Positions 7,070-16,745 of a stretch of 64,000 nt of DNA are shown in pieces; within the stretch, counting starts at the first letter, position 1, and each line of letters opens with the position of its first letter. The notes beneath the pieces were generated by a model. That model saw only the letters and a list, made by a program, of their open reading frames with translations. It did not search any database and was not told where the DNA came from. The position numbers and the translations under genes were made by a program. Source of the DNA: Clostridium sp. UBA4548 (GTDB lineage Bacteria > Bacillota > Clostridia > Clostridiales > Clostridiaceae); the NCBI RefSeq assembly GCF_002387895.1, contig NZ_DGLI01000044.1, forward strand, positions 119,938-183,937, given 5' to 3'.

Positions 7070-9508
7070 ATGGCAAAATACGGAACAGCTGTTGATAAAA
7101 AGTGGCAGCAAAAATGGGAAGAAACCAACCTTTATAAATTTGATGAAAATAATATGGATAAAAAGCTTTATGTGTTAGAGATGTTCTCTTATCCATCTGG
7201 AAGCCAGCTTCATGCTGGACATTGGTTTAACTACGGACCAGTGGATTCTTGGGCAAGAATGAAGAGAATGCAAGGATATAATGTGTTCCAGCCTATGGGA
7301 TTTGATGCTTTTGGATTACCTGCAGAAAACTACGCAATTAAAACAGGAATTCATCCAAAAGACTCCACAGAAAAAAATATTGAAACCATGGAAAAACAAT
7401 TAAAAGCTATGGGTGCTATGTTTGACTGGGATCATGAAGTTGTAACTTGCAGACCTGATTATTATAAATGGACTCAATGGTTATTTGTAAAATTATTCGA
7501 AAAAGGGCTAGCTTATAGGAAAAATGCTCCTGTAAACTGGTGCCCTAGCTGCAATACAGTTTTAGCAAATGAGCAAGTGGTAGACGGTACTTGCGAAAGA
7601 TGTAGTAGCGAAGTTACAAAGAAGAATTTAACTCAATGGTTTTTAAAAATCACAGATTACGCAGATGAATTGCTTGATATGGTTGATACACTTGATTGGC
7701 CAGAAAAAACTAAAGCAATGCAAAAGCATTGGATTGGAAGATCTACTGGTTCAGAGGTAACTTTTAAAGTTCAAGATTCCGATTTATCTTTCAATGTATT
7801 TACTACAAGAGTTGATACTCTATTTGGAGTTACCTATGTGGTTCTTGCTCCTGAAAACGAGTTAGTTGATATGTTAACTACTGATGAAAATAAAGCTGCA
7901 GTAGAAGAATATAGAGAAGCTGCTAAAAAACAGTCAGAAATTGAAAGGCAATCTATTACTAGAGAAAAAACTGGTGTATTCACTGGTTCTTATGCTATAA
8001 ACCCTATCAACGGAAGACAAGTTCCTGTTTGGATTGGAGATTATGTTTTAAACACCTATGGAACTGGTGCTGTTATGGCTGTACCAGCTCATGATGAAAG
8101 AGACTTTACTTTTGCTAAAAAATATAACTTACCAATAGAAAGAGTTATCGAAGGTGGTGAAGAGCTTCCTTATACAGAGTATGGTCCAATGGTTAATAGT
8201 AGCGAATTCAATGGTCTTGAAAAGGAAAAGGCTAAAGAAGCTGTAGTTTCTAAATTAGAATCTCTTGGGTTAGGTGCTAAAAAGGTTAACTATAGATTAC
8301 GTGACTGGTTAGTTTCCAGACAAAGATATTGGGGTGCTCCTATTCCTGTGGTTCATTGTGAAAAATGTGGTATTGTAGCTGTGCCTGAGTCTCAACTTCC
8401 TGTAGAGCTACCTTATGATGTTGAATTTGCACCAGATGGAAAGTCCCCACTTACAAAATGTGAGGAATTTATTCATACTACTTGCCCAACCTGTGGTGGT
8501 CCAGCTCACAGAGATGCAGATACTCTAGATACCTTTGTTTGCTCATCTTTTTACTACTTAAGATATGCAGACAACAAAAATACGGAAAAAGCTTTCGATA
8601 CGGAGCTTATTAACAAAATGCTTCCTGTGGATAAATATGTAGGTGGCCCTGAGCATGCTTGTATGCATTTACTTTATGCAAGATTTATTACTAAAGCTCT
8701 AAGAGACATGGGTTATGTAAACTTTGATGAGCCTTTCCTATCTCTAACACATCAAGGTTTAATTTTAGGACCTGATGGCCTAAAAATGAGTAAATCAAAG
8801 GGAAATACAATTTCTCCTGACGATTACATCAAAGAATTTGGTTCTGATGTGTTTAGAATGTATCTAATGTTTGGCTTTGGCTACACTGATGGTGGTGCTT
8901 GGAGTGATGATGGCTTAAGAGCTATTGCTAGGTTTGTAGATAGGATTGAAAGAACTGTTGAAAATGGTATAGCAGAAGCTTCAAATCAGGTAAATAATAA
9001 AACTTCAATTGAATCACCAGAAAAAGAATTAAACTATTGGAGACATTTTGCTATTAAAGGTGTTTCAGAAGATGCTGAAAAGCTTCAATTTAACACTGCT
9101 ATTGCTAGACTTATGGAACTTACCAATGCCCTTTCAAAATATCTTAATGAGGAAGTTAAAAATTCTAGTTTCTTAAAAGAAGTATTAGTAGATTATATAA
9201 AACTTCTTGCTCCGTTTGCGCCTCACTTTAGTGAAGAGCAATGGGAAGCACTTAAAATGAACTTCTCAGTATTTAATGAGAAATGGCCTATCTTTAACCC
9301 TTCTGCCTTGATTAAAGATGAAGTTGAAATTGCTATTCAGATTAATGGGAAAATCAAAGCTAAAATAGATGTCTCAACCACTTTAGATGAGGAAGGCATA
9401 AAGGCAGCATCTTTAGAAAATGACATAATTAAAGCTGCTCTAGAAGGAAAGACTGTAAGAAAAGTCATTGTAATAAAAGGAAGACTAGTTAATATAGTTG
9501 CTAACTAA
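7070..9508 (+). CDS. leuS: Leucine--tRNA ligase
   Basis: The 812-residue class I aminoacyl-tRNA synthetase charges tRNA-Leu. The HIGH-type motif HAGH is at residues 48-51, zinc-type cysteine pairs are at WCPSCN and CERC, the CP1 editing domain carries TGTGAVMAVPAHDERD near residue 330, and KMSKSKGN lies near residue 572. The C-terminal domain ends VIKGRLVNIVAN. The ATG at 7070 follows GGAGG at good spacing. It is monocistronic: T-box in front, strong terminator behind. Confidence 0.98.
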   Translation: MAKYGTAVDKKWQQKWEETNLYKFDENNMDKKLYVLEMFSYPSGSQLHAGHWFNYGPVDSWARMKRMQGYNVFQPMGFDAFGLPAENYAIKTGIHPKDSTEKNIETMEKQLKAMGAMFDWDHEVVTCRPDYYKWTQWLFVKLFEKGLAYRKNAPVNWCPSCNTVLANEQVVDGTCERCSSEVTKKNLTQWFLKITDYADELLDMVDTLDWPEKTKAMQKHWIGRSTGSEVTFKVQDSDLSFNVFTTRVDTLFGVTYVVLAPENELVDMLTTDENKAAVEEYREAAKKQSEIERQSITREKTGVFTGSYAINPINGRQVPVWIGDYVLNTYGTGAVMAVPAHDERDFTFAKKYNLPIERVIEGGEELPYTEYGPMVNSSEFNGLEKEKAKEAVVSKLESLGLGAKKVNYRLRDWLVSRQRYWGAPIPVVHCEKCGIVAVPESQLPVELPYDVEFAPDGKSPLTKCEEFIHTTCPTCGGPAHRDADTLDTFVCSSFYYLRYADNKNTEKAFDTELINKMLPVDKYVGGPEHACMHLLYARFITKALRDMGYVNFDEPFLSLTHQGLILGPDGLKMSKSKGNTISPDDYIKEFGSDVFRMYLMFGFGYTDGGAWSDDGLRAIARFVDRIERTVENGIAEASNQVNNKTSIESPEKELNYWRHFAIKGVSEDAEKLQFNTAIARLMELTNALSKYLNEEVKNSSFLKEVLVDYIKLLAPFAPHFSEEQWEALKMNFSVFNEKWPIFNPSALIKDEVEIAIQINGKIKAKIDVSTTLDEEGIKAASLENDIIKAALEGKTVRKVIVIKGRLVNIVAN

Positions 9509-9514
9509 TGTAAA

Positions 9515-9548
9515 AAGGTGAGATTATAAAGTTTTATAATCTCACCTT
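9515..9548 (+). terminator. Terminator after leuS
   Basis: A perfect 16-bp stem (AAGGTGAGATTATAAA and complement) with almost no loop lies 6 bases after the leuS stop. It is followed by a short pyrimidine tract. Confidence 0.8.
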
Positions 9549-9699
9549 CTCTATTTATTAATTATTTTCCACACCTACTGTATTGGTAAAATTGTCCACA
9601 GTAAACCCTCTATTGTAATTATATATTTCTTAAGATTTATCCAATGAATTTTTCATAGCCTATCTAATCTATACCTATAATCTACAATAATTAATTAGG

Positions 9700-10491
9700 C
9701 TATAGTTTGTATCTCTCCAAAACTCTCTTTGTAGCTTCTAGTAAGCTTGTCAATTCAAATACCTCTCCCACTTCCAACAGTTTATTTAGCTGTTCTGTAA
9801 ATCTAGATGCTTCTGCAATTTTCCCCAGTGAAGACAAAGTTAAAATATTCTCCATTATATTAGTAACTAAAGAGGACTTTACTTCAAATAACTTTTGAGC
9901 ATCCTTTATTTCATCTTTAATGGTAAGCATCTGCTGATCCAATTGAAAAGCTGCATCAGCTGCATTTTTAAGTTTTCCTCTAACATCCGTTGGAATATTA
10001 TGCTTATACTTGTAATTCAATGAGTGTTCTACTGTAGCCCAAAAGTTCATGGCTAGAGTTCTTATTTGAAACTCTGCTAAAACCTCTGTCATACCATCTG
10101 CCATATTAACAGGATATTTAATAATCATGTGATAACTTCTGTACCCACTAGGTTTAACATTTGTCACATAATCCTTTTCATATATTATTTGCATGTCTTT
10201 CCTTTGCCTTATAAGGTCTACTACCTTATCTATATCGTCAACAAATTGACACATGACTCTTAATCCTGCAATATCCTCCATCTCAAAATGAATTCTATCA
10301 ATGGGTATATTAAACTTATTAGCTTTTTCTAGGATACTAGAAACCTCTTTCACCCTTCCAGTAACAAATTCTATAGGTGAATATTCATTCTTTCTTCTTA
10401 ACTCTCTTCTTATACTTCTGAACTTAACTTTTAACTCCTCTACTGCTTGTTCATAGGGGATTAAAAACTTTTTCCATTCAATTATAGCCAT
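9700..10491 (-). CDS. Small alarmone synthetase (RelA/SpoT synthetase domain, RelQ/YjbM type)
   Basis: The 263-residue protein contains only a RelA/SpoT-type (p)ppGpp synthetase domain, without the HD hydrolase, TGS or ACT domains. Key segments are DIAGLRVMCQFVDDI, EKDYVTNVKPSGYRSYHM (the G-loop/tyrosine region), AEFQIRTLAMNFWATVEHSLNYK and a C-terminal helical part. Small alarmone synthetases transfer pyrophosphate from ATP to GDP or GTP during stress. It is a single gene; an AGGAATG site precedes the ATG at 10491. Confidence 0.92.
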   Translation of the reverse strand: MAIIEWKKFLIPYEQAVEELKVKFRSIRRELRRKNEYSPIEFVTGRVKEVSSILEKANKFNIPIDRIHFEMEDIAGLRVMCQFVDDIDKVVDLIRQRKDMQIIYEKDYVTNVKPSGYRSYHMIIKYPVNMADGMTEVLAEFQIRTLAMNFWATVEHSLNYKYKHNIPTDVRGKLKNAADAAFQLDQQMLTIKDEIKDAQKLFEVKSSLVTNIMENILTLSSLGKIAEASRFTEQLNKLLEVGEVFELTSLLEATKRVLERYKL

Positions 10492-10890
10492 AACTTTTCA
10501 TTCCTTTGCCAACTAAGTACTACAGGTAATCATAGTTAAAATTGTTTATATACTCTTATGATTACCATGGGACTTTGAAAATTACTATATTAAAATTTCT
10601 ACAAACCCTTTAAAACTAAATACATAAAATATTATATCACAAGATTGACAATAAAAAATATAATTGAATATTTTTGTTTTAATTCCAATAATTATAATAT
10701 TATAAATTGTACTAAAATATATACTAACTTTCATTATAATATTAACTTCTTATTAATTTATACGATAATTAATAGTATAATAATTATAAGTATATTAACT
10801 ACCAATTATTTTACTTCATTAATTTTCTCACAAAAATTAATAATTACGTTTATACATATAAACTTGATAATATCATTACAGGAGGGTTCT
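10492..10890. other. AT-rich intergenic region
   Basis: About 400 bases of very AT-rich sequence separate the divergent alarmone synthetase and DUF2225 genes, so both promoters must lie here. An open frame from 10645 runs in phase into the DUF2225 gene, but it is low complexity (Ile/Asn/Tyr) and has no ribosome site. It is treated as noncoding. Confidence 0.6.
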
Positions 10891-11793
10891 ATGAGTGAAA
10901 TTTTTAATGGTCTAGAAGAACTAGGCTTTAAGGAAATAGATATAGACGATATTTATGGAAAAGACAAAGAAAAAATTAAAGCGGCACAAAAACACATCTC
11001 TGTAAAAAGCCCTTTATATCTTACTACTGTTTGTTGCCCAGTATGTGGTAATAACTTTAAAGAAAAGGCTGTTAAATCTTCAAGTTCTAGAATCGCATCT
11101 AAGGATACAGATTTATTTATAAGATATGATATTACAAATCCCTATTTTTATGATGTTTGGATCTGCAATAAGTGCGGTTACTCAGCTTTAAAGGTAGACT
11201 TTCTTAAAATAAGAGAAGGCGAAATTCAATTGATTTCAGAGAAAATAACTCCAAAATTCAAATCTAAAATATATCCTGAATTTTATGATTTAGATATTGC
11301 TATTGAACGATATAAGATGGCTTTAATCAATGCTGTATATATGGAATCTAAGTGGAGTAGAAAAGCTATAATTTGCTTAAAACTTGCTTGGATGTACAGA
11401 CTTATGAATTCTGAGTATGGTAAAGAGATGGAAAGAGTGTTTTTAAAAGAAACAGTAAAAGGATTAGAGGAAGCATATATGAATGAATCTTTTCCTATTT
11501 ACGGAATGGATAACCTTACAACCATGTATCTTATTGCTGAAATACATAGAAGACTTGGAAATCATTCTGTCGCATTAACTTGGTTTAGTAACTTAATCAC
11601 CTCTAAAGGTGTAAAGCCTAATTTAAAGGAATTAGCAAGAACCCAAAAGGATCTGGTTAAAGAGGAACTTTTGCTTATGAAAAAGCTTGAGTTAAATGGG
11701 GAATTATTGAATGATGAAAGTTTTGACTTACATCATGAAGATAACACTAAAACGAGTACTCCAAAAAAGTCCTTTTTAAAACTATTTAAGTAG
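10891..11793 (+). CDS. DUF2225 domain protein with two cysteine knuckles
   Basis: The 300-residue cytoplasmic protein has a CCPVCGNNF knuckle near residue 47 and an ICNKCGYSAL knuckle near residue 92, together suggesting one zinc site. A helical, TPR-like region with two tryptophan-containing helices (KLAWMYRLMNSEYG, ALTWFSNLITS) follows. This matches DUF2225, a family of unknown function common in clostridia. The start is ATG at 10891 because of the perfect GGAGGG site; a longer frame upstream is noncoding. The C-terminal 40 residues are charged and probably disordered. Confidence 0.82.
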   Translation: MSEIFNGLEELGFKEIDIDDIYGKDKEKIKAAQKHISVKSPLYLTTVCCPVCGNNFKEKAVKSSSSRIASKDTDLFIRYDITNPYFYDVWICNKCGYSALKVDFLKIREGEIQLISEKITPKFKSKIYPEFYDLDIAIERYKMALINAVYMESKWSRKAIICLKLAWMYRLMNSEYGKEMERVFLKETVKGLEEAYMNESFPIYGMDNLTTMYLIAEIHRRLGNHSVALTWFSNLITSKGVKPNLKELARTQKDLVKEELLLMKKLELNGELLNDESFDLHHEDNTKTSTPKKSFLKLFK

Positions 11794-11834
11794 TCGGAAG
11801 CCTTAATATCTTCATGATTTCCAATTAACATTAA

Positions 11835-11900
11835 TAAAAAAGATAATTTAACTAAAGAAGGACCAGTAATTTAGTCCTTTTTAGTTAAATTATCTTTTTT
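11835..11900. terminator. Bidirectional terminator
   Basis: A long stem (AAAAAAGATAATTTAACTAAA paired with its complement ending at 11900, plus inner GGAC/GTCC) has A-run and T-run ends. It serves the converging DUF2225 and metallophosphoesterase genes, and the stop codon of the latter lies inside it. Confidence 0.8.
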
Positions 11901-12571
11901 GGTGTAAAATTAATATAGTCACAGGAAGTGAGAATGTATTCTACCTCCTCCTTTACCCCTTCAAATACATTATTTAATCCATATCCATGCAGATGACCAT
12001 AAATAACTTTTTCTACTTCATAATCTCTAAGTATATCAATAAACCCTGTATCTTCACAACCTTCATTAGTAGGAGGGTAATGTAGCATAACTATAATTTT
12101 GCTATACCCATCTTTTTTTGCCATATCTAAAGATAAGGTTAATCTTATGAGTTCTCTTTCATATACCTTTTTATCATGTGCAGTAAACTTAGATGAACTT
12201 GGTGTTATCCATCCCCTAGTACCACAAATAGCATAATCCTCATAGGTAAAAAAGTTATTTTGAATAAAATTCATATCCTTATACATAGAATTTAACTTTG
12301 TTATACTGGTCCACCAATAATCATGGTTTCCCTTAACAAATATTTTTTTACCTGGTAGCCTGTGAATGAATTCTAAGTCTTCTCTTCCATCTTCCATCCT
12401 CATGGACCAAGATATATCACCGGCAACCAAAACTGTATCTTCTTCTTTTACTATATTAATCCAATTTTCCTGAATTTTTTCGTGATGCTTAAACCACTTG
12501 TCTCCAAACACGTCCATTGGCTTATCACCAGTCAATGCTAAATGAAGATCTGATATTGCATAAAGTGCCAT
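11885..12571 (-). CDS. Metallophosphoesterase family protein
   Basis: The 228-residue calcineurin-like phosphoesterase shows the dinuclear-metal motifs in order: AISDLHL (residues 5-11), VAGDISW, VKGNHDYWW, MLHYPPT and YGHLHGYG. Such enzymes hydrolyse phosphomonoesters or phosphodiesters; the substrate is not evident. It begins 11 bases after the FlhB-like gene, with an AGGTGATA site, so the two form an operon. The gene overlaps a bidirectional terminator at its 3' end. Confidence 0.92.
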   Translation of the reverse strand: MALYAISDLHLALTGDKPMDVFGDKWFKHHEKIQENWINIVKEEDTVLVAGDISWSMRMEDGREDLEFIHRLPGKKIFVKGNHDYWWTSITKLNSMYKDMNFIQNNFFTYEDYAICGTRGWITPSSSKFTAHDKKVYERELIRLTLSLDMAKKDGYSKIIVMLHYPPTNEGCEDTGFIDILRDYEVEKVIYGHLHGYGLNNVFEGVKEEVEYILTSCDYINFTPKKII

Positions 12572-12582
12572 TATCCTATCAC

Positions 12583-12846
12583 CTACTTTTTCATGTTGTT
12601 ATCTATATCCATTACATATGCTATTACCTTAGCTACGATATCATAGAGTTCATAAGGTATCTCATCTCCAATATCAACCTTAGTAAGCATATCTGTTAAT
12701 TCCTTATTATAAACTATAGGAACCTTATTTTCTTCTGCACTTTCTATTATTTTGTCAGCAATTCTACCCACACCTGAAGCAGTAACTCTTGGAGCTGAAC
12801 TATTCAAATCATACTTCAGTGCAGCTGCTTTTTTTCTTTCATTCAT
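12583..12846 (-). CDS. FlhB C-terminal-domain homologue (YlqH-like)
   Basis: The 87-residue protein equals the cytoplasmic fragment of the flagellar export switch FlhB that remains after autocleavage. It starts essentially where the NPTH site would end (KAAALKYD corresponds to the region just after NPTH) and continues APRVTASGVGRIADKIIESA, VPIVYNKELTDML and a C-terminal helix. No membrane domain or NPTH motif is present. In Bacillus a similar protein is paired with a FliK-like one, as here (gene at 13022-14659). No flagellar cluster is seen in the window. Confidence 0.85.
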   Translation of the reverse strand: MNERKKAAALKYDLNSSAPRVTASGVGRIADKIIESAEENKVPIVYNKELTDMLTKVDIGDEIPYELYDIVAKVIAYVMDIDNNMKK

Positions 12847-13021
12847 TAAACCACTCCTATAAACAATAAAATACCAATGAGCATTTTATTTAATGAAACC
12901 AACCTTTTAATAACAATTATTTATTAACATATTTATTGCTACATGACAATATAATATTTTCTTTAATTCCCAGTAGCAACTCTTTATTAAAGATAAATAT
13001 AAAAACTTAAATTGACCTTTT

Positions 13022-14659
13022 TTATACCACAATATTAATGGCCGTAATATCTTCATCAGAAAAAAACTCTCTACAATTACTCAAGGAAAACTCAACTTTA
13101 CGCTGATTTACTGAAACATTGAAAACATGATTTTCATCTCCTAAATCCATTAAGAGCTTTTCCTTATACACATCTAAAGCTTTCACAAAAGTCTTATCTG
13201 CCTCTATCCGAATAGTTACACTATTGTTAATAACTGAAATATAAGCATCAACGGTATTCATATTAATTGTACTAATGCTAGTAGCAATTTTAATATTTTT
13301 TGAATCTAACTTTTTACCACTTGTTCTTTCATCCTTGATTACTAATTTACAATCATATTGATTCTCCTTAACATTCATAGGAATGTTTAAGTAATAATAG
13401 TCATTATTTAGGGTATTAAACATCTTAAACTCTTGAAATTTCCCTTCTAAGTTTTGAAATACTTTATTTACAGTATTATTATTTTCTTCGGTAAACTTTA
13501 ATAGCTCTAAAAGATTGTTTTTCAACATTCCTAATTTACCCTTAATTTCCTCTTTCACCATGCCTTCCGTAGATAAGAAAGTCTTTTCCTCAATAGCTTT
13601 ACCTTTCAATTTAAGTGGTGAAAGTTGCTCCTCTTGAGTCTTATCAGAAACTGAGTGTTTTGAAACTTCTATATCTTTATGATTCAAGGAAGTGTTTTTT
13701 AACGGTTCTGCACTGTCACTATCTGGAGAGCTTATTTTAGAAGCATCAATTTTAGCCACTTTACTTTCTTTTACTTCACTTGTTTCTTTATTATTTAAAC
13801 CTAATGAATTGTCTTCACGTCCAACTGCTTTATTTTCCAGCCCAGCTTTATTTGTACTGCTATTATTATTTGTTATTTCCCCATTTATATTTGCTATAAA
13901 ACTATTTTTCCCATTGTGGTTACCTGTTTGTCCTACTAAAGTTTTAATTTCCTCTAAATCTTTAAATATATTCATACTAGGGGATATGATTTTATTAAAA
14001 CCCCTTAGATTATCTTCAGTCAAGGGAATCTTACTTTCCTTAAAAGTTAAAATGCTGTTTAAATCTAATTTTTTTGCCTCGTTAAAGAACCCCTTTAAAG
14101 TTTCCTTAATAGTCTGTCCTTTTAAACTATCTGATTGTACTCCTTTAGAATTTAAATATTTTTCAATAAATAAATTCTCTTCTTCTGGTGAAGACTTTAT
14201 TTTGCTAATAAAATCTGAAAATGCCTTAATTTCTTTAAAGTTTTCCTCACTAATAGGAATATCAAACTTTATCATAGCTTTTATAATTCTTATATCTTCT
14301 TTTTGAAAAGAAAACTTTATTCTTCCTATTAAATCATTCAATACATTATCTTCATTTTGCTCCTTAATGAGCTCTTGATGTTCTGGTCTTCCCTCTAAAA
14401 TTTTTATATTAAGTTTTCCATCCTGAAAACTATCTACTGCAAATTTTAATAAATAATTATCCAACGGTCCATTCATAGCACCTTCTATCTTTGCTGGGAA
14501 GGTTCTTCCATCTAATAGTCTTAATATTACTTCAGAAGTATTTCCATCAAGTTTTAGCACTCTAGCTACAAAACTATCTCCCTTTTTAAAAGTAAGCTTA
14601 TTTAAATCTTGTTTGGTACTTTGATTTTGTACCATATTTATTTTCCAAATTCCAGACAT
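13022..14659 (-). CDS. FliK-like protein (YlqG-like)
   Basis: The 545-residue protein has three parts. An N-terminal beta-rich domain (about 20-65: KKGDSFVARVLKLDG) is followed by a long Ser/Asn/Lys/Glu-rich low-complexity middle (about 250-370). The C-terminal domain resembles the hook-length-control FliK C-terminus (DCKLVIKDE, VDAYISVINNSVTIRIEA, FNVSVNQRKVEFSL). It sits 175 bases upstream of the FlhB-like gene on the same strand. The real FliK works with the flagellar export gate; this pair may be an exapted module. A GGGGGAGAG site supports the ATG at 14659. Confidence 0.75.
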   Translation of the reverse strand: MSGIWKINMVQNQSTKQDLNKLTFKKGDSFVARVLKLDGNTSEVILRLLDGRTFPAKIEGAMNGPLDNYLLKFAVDSFQDGKLNIKILEGRPEHQELIKEQNEDNVLNDLIGRIKFSFQKEDIRIIKAMIKFDIPISEENFKEIKAFSDFISKIKSSPEEENLFIEKYLNSKGVQSDSLKGQTIKETLKGFFNEAKKLDLNSILTFKESKIPLTEDNLRGFNKIISPSMNIFKDLEEIKTLVGQTGNHNGKNSFIANINGEITNNNSSTNKAGLENKAVGREDNSLGLNNKETSEVKESKVAKIDASKISSPDSDSAEPLKNTSLNHKDIEVSKHSVSDKTQEEQLSPLKLKGKAIEEKTFLSTEGMVKEEIKGKLGMLKNNLLELLKFTEENNNTVNKVFQNLEGKFQEFKMFNTLNNDYYYLNIPMNVKENQYDCKLVIKDERTSGKKLDSKNIKIATSISTINMNTVDAYISVINNSVTIRIEADKTFVKALDVYKEKLLMDLGDENHVFNVSVNQRKVEFSLSNCREFFSDEDITAINIVV

Positions 14660-14891
14660 AAAATCATCTCTCCCCCATTTTAGTATAATATATTAATCTA
14701 AAACTTCAAAGTACTATCCCTTTCTTTATCGTAATTCTATGTTTAATACTTGAATTTAATAGTAAAACATATAATTTTCAATTAGTTATTAGCATTTTAA
14801 ATACTGAAAACATACTTAACTTTTACTTTAAATCTTCTCATCTTATAATATGATTGAGTAAAGGCTAAAGTATTTCTAGCCTACAAATAAT

Positions 14892-14924
14892 AAAACTAGT
14901 AAGGTCTCACCCCCTACTAGCTTT
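14892..14924 (-). terminator. Terminator after tyrS
   Basis: On the minus strand a stem CTAGTAGG/CCTTACTAG lies 14 bases past the tyrS stop and is followed by TTTTATTA. Confidence 0.75.
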
Positions 14925-14938
14925 ATGAAAATATAATA

Positions 14939-16165
14939 TTACTCAACAATTAATTTATAGAACTTTTTCTTACCTCTTTTAACAAGTGCAGATCCATCTA
15001 CTAAAAAGCTTTCATTAAATAATGCATTAACATCTGAAATCTTTTCTTCGTTAATTGTTAATCCACCTTGTTGAATTAATCTTCTTCCTTCAGCTTTAGA
15101 CGGCACAATTTCAGTTTGCACTAGAATATCTAAAATATTAGCATTTATCATTTCTTTAGAAATAGACACCATAGGTACTGTACTCATATCTACACCCTTG
15201 CCAAACAAAGCTTCTGCTGCTTTCGTAGATTTTTCTGCTTCTTCTTCACCATGTACAAGTTTAGTTACTTCATAAGCTAGCACAGCCTTAGCTTCGTTTA
15301 TTGCTGCATCTCTTAAGGCACCCAATCTTGTAACTTCCTCCATTGGTAAGAAAGTAAGCAATGCTAAACATTTTTCCACATCTGCATCATCAATATTTCT
15401 CCAGTATTGGTAAAAATCATATGGAGTTGTTTTTTCTGCATCAAGCCAAACTGCTCCACTTGCTGTTTTTCCCATTTTCTTTCCCTCACTATTAGTTAAT
15501 AGTGAACAAGTCATTCCATAAGCTGGTTTACTTTCTTTTCTCCTTATAAGCTCCATACCTGCTAGAATATTTGACCATTGGTCGTCTCCTCCAAGTTCCA
15601 TAGTACATCCATATTTTTGATTAAGAACCAAGAAGTCATAACCTTGCATTAACATGTAGTTAAATTCTAAGAAGGATAGTCCTTTTTCCAATCTCTGTTT
15701 GAAGCATTCTGCTGTTAGCATTCTATTCACAGAAAAATGTATTCCAATATCTCTTATAAACTCAACATAGTTAAGGTCTAACAGCCAATCTGCATTATTA
15801 GCTAAAATGGCTTTGTCATCACTGAAGTCTATTAATCTTGATAATTGTTTCTTTATGCAGGAAATATTATAATTTATTTCTTCTTTAGATAACATTTGTC
15901 TCATATCTGTTCTTCCTGAAGGATCTCCTATCATAGCAGTACCACCACCTACAAGGGCAATAGGTCTATGACCTGCTCTTTGCATGTGTGCCATAAACAT
16001 CATGGCTATAAAATGCCCTACATGAAGGCTATCAGCAGTTGGATCAAATCCTATATAAAATGTAACCTTTTCCTTACCTAAAATTTCTTTCATTTCTTCT
16101 TCATGAGTTAATTGCTTTAAAAATCCACGTTCTTTTAGTACGTCATAAACATTAATATTACTCAT
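14939..16165 (-). CDS. tyrS: Tyrosine--tRNA ligase
   Basis: The 408-residue class I synthetase charges tRNA-Tyr. It has FYIGFDPTADSLHVGHF (HIGH type) near residue 35, the tyrosine-binding GYDFLVLNQKYGCTMELGGDDQW region, KKMGKTASGAVW as the KMSKS-type loop and a C-terminal S4 RNA-binding domain (PSKAEGRRLIQQGGLTIN). A GAGGAGG site precedes the ATG. It is controlled by an upstream T-box, but an unusual 280-base spacer separates the T-box terminator from the gene. Confidence 0.97.
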   Translation of the reverse strand: MSNINVYDVLKERGFLKQLTHEEEMKEILGKEKVTFYIGFDPTADSLHVGHFIAMMFMAHMQRAGHRPIALVGGGTAMIGDPSGRTDMRQMLSKEEINYNISCIKKQLSRLIDFSDDKAILANNADWLLDLNYVEFIRDIGIHFSVNRMLTAECFKQRLEKGLSFLEFNYMLMQGYDFLVLNQKYGCTMELGGDDQWSNILAGMELIRRKESKPAYGMTCSLLTNSEGKKMGKTASGAVWLDAEKTTPYDFYQYWRNIDDADVEKCLALLTFLPMEEVTRLGALRDAAINEAKAVLAYEVTKLVHGEEEAEKSTKAAEALFGKGVDMSTVPMVSISKEMINANILDILVQTEIVPSKAEGRRLIQQGGLTINEEKISDVNALFNESFLVDGSALVKRGKKKFYKLIVE

Positions 16166-16446
16166 ACTTTTTCCTCCTCATATGATTTCATTTTATTTTA
16201 CATTATTAACTAAGTTATATATTTTTTAGTCCTATTATGTAATGAACAAGATTTCAAACTACTAAGAAAAAAGCTTTAAATCTCTAGTAGAAATGAACTA
16301 ATTACACTTTGATAATGTGTTTTATTATCCTTGTTCATAATGTAATAATCATTATAATAAATAATAACCTTCTAATAAAACTCTTATTTTAACTTTTATA
16401 AGTGTTTTTAAAGCTAAAGGGTTTACGGTTTCAATAATAATTTAAA
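16166..16446 (-). other. Long spacer between T-box terminator and tyrS
   Basis: About 280 bases of transcribed leader have no convincing gene. They contain a TGAACAAG (16244-16251) / CTTGTTCA (16330-16337) long-range pair, a CTACT/AGTAG pair inside it, and a weak CTTAT/ATAAG stem near 16381-16402. In the other two T-box genes here the terminator lies close to the coding region. Confidence 0.45.
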
Positions 16447-16645
16447 TATAAAAATCCCTAGTGCATAAAACACTAGGGACGAAATTTTCCGTGGTACCAC
16501 CCAATTTGATATAACTATCATCTCTTTCCTTAATAACGTCAGGAACCCGTTTCAGCTTACTACTACTTCAGCCTAAAGTTCAGGAATGTATTTCATCATG
16601 TTCCTCAACTGATTTTCACCAACCATCAGCTCTCTGAATGATTTC
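16447..16645 (-). ncRNA. T-box leader (tRNA-Tyr sensing) of tyrS
   Basis: Reading the minus strand, stem I begins AGAGAGCTGATGG. The specifier TAC (tyrosine) is the complement of 16588-16590, followed by A. The T-box core GGGTGGTACCACGG is at 16489-16502, and the terminator stem GTCCCTAGTG/CACTAGGGAT lies at 16451-16480. Uncharged tRNA-Tyr should induce readthrough. Confidence 0.93.
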
Positions 16646-16694
16646 CATAATTACTTCTTTCCTTCATAACCTTTAACTTATTTTTATTATATCT

Positions 16695-16723
16695 ATAATA
16701 CTATTAACTTAATTAAATTACAA
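16695..16723 (-). promoter_or_regulatory. Promoter of the tyrS T-box transcript
   Basis: On the minus strand TTGTAA (16718-16723) and TATTAT (16695-16700) are 17 bases apart, immediately upstream of the T-box leader. Confidence 0.6.
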
Positions 16724-16745
16724 GTAGAAAATAAATAATTTGGCG

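Noticed and set aside
6906..7178. 90-codon open frame across the leuS leader and start
   Set aside because: It lies within the T-box and runs out of frame with leuS; the RNA structure explains the sequence.
10645..10890. N-terminal extension of the DUF2225 protein
   Set aside because: Low-complexity AT-rich translation without a ribosome site; the ATG at 10891 has a strong GGAGGG site.
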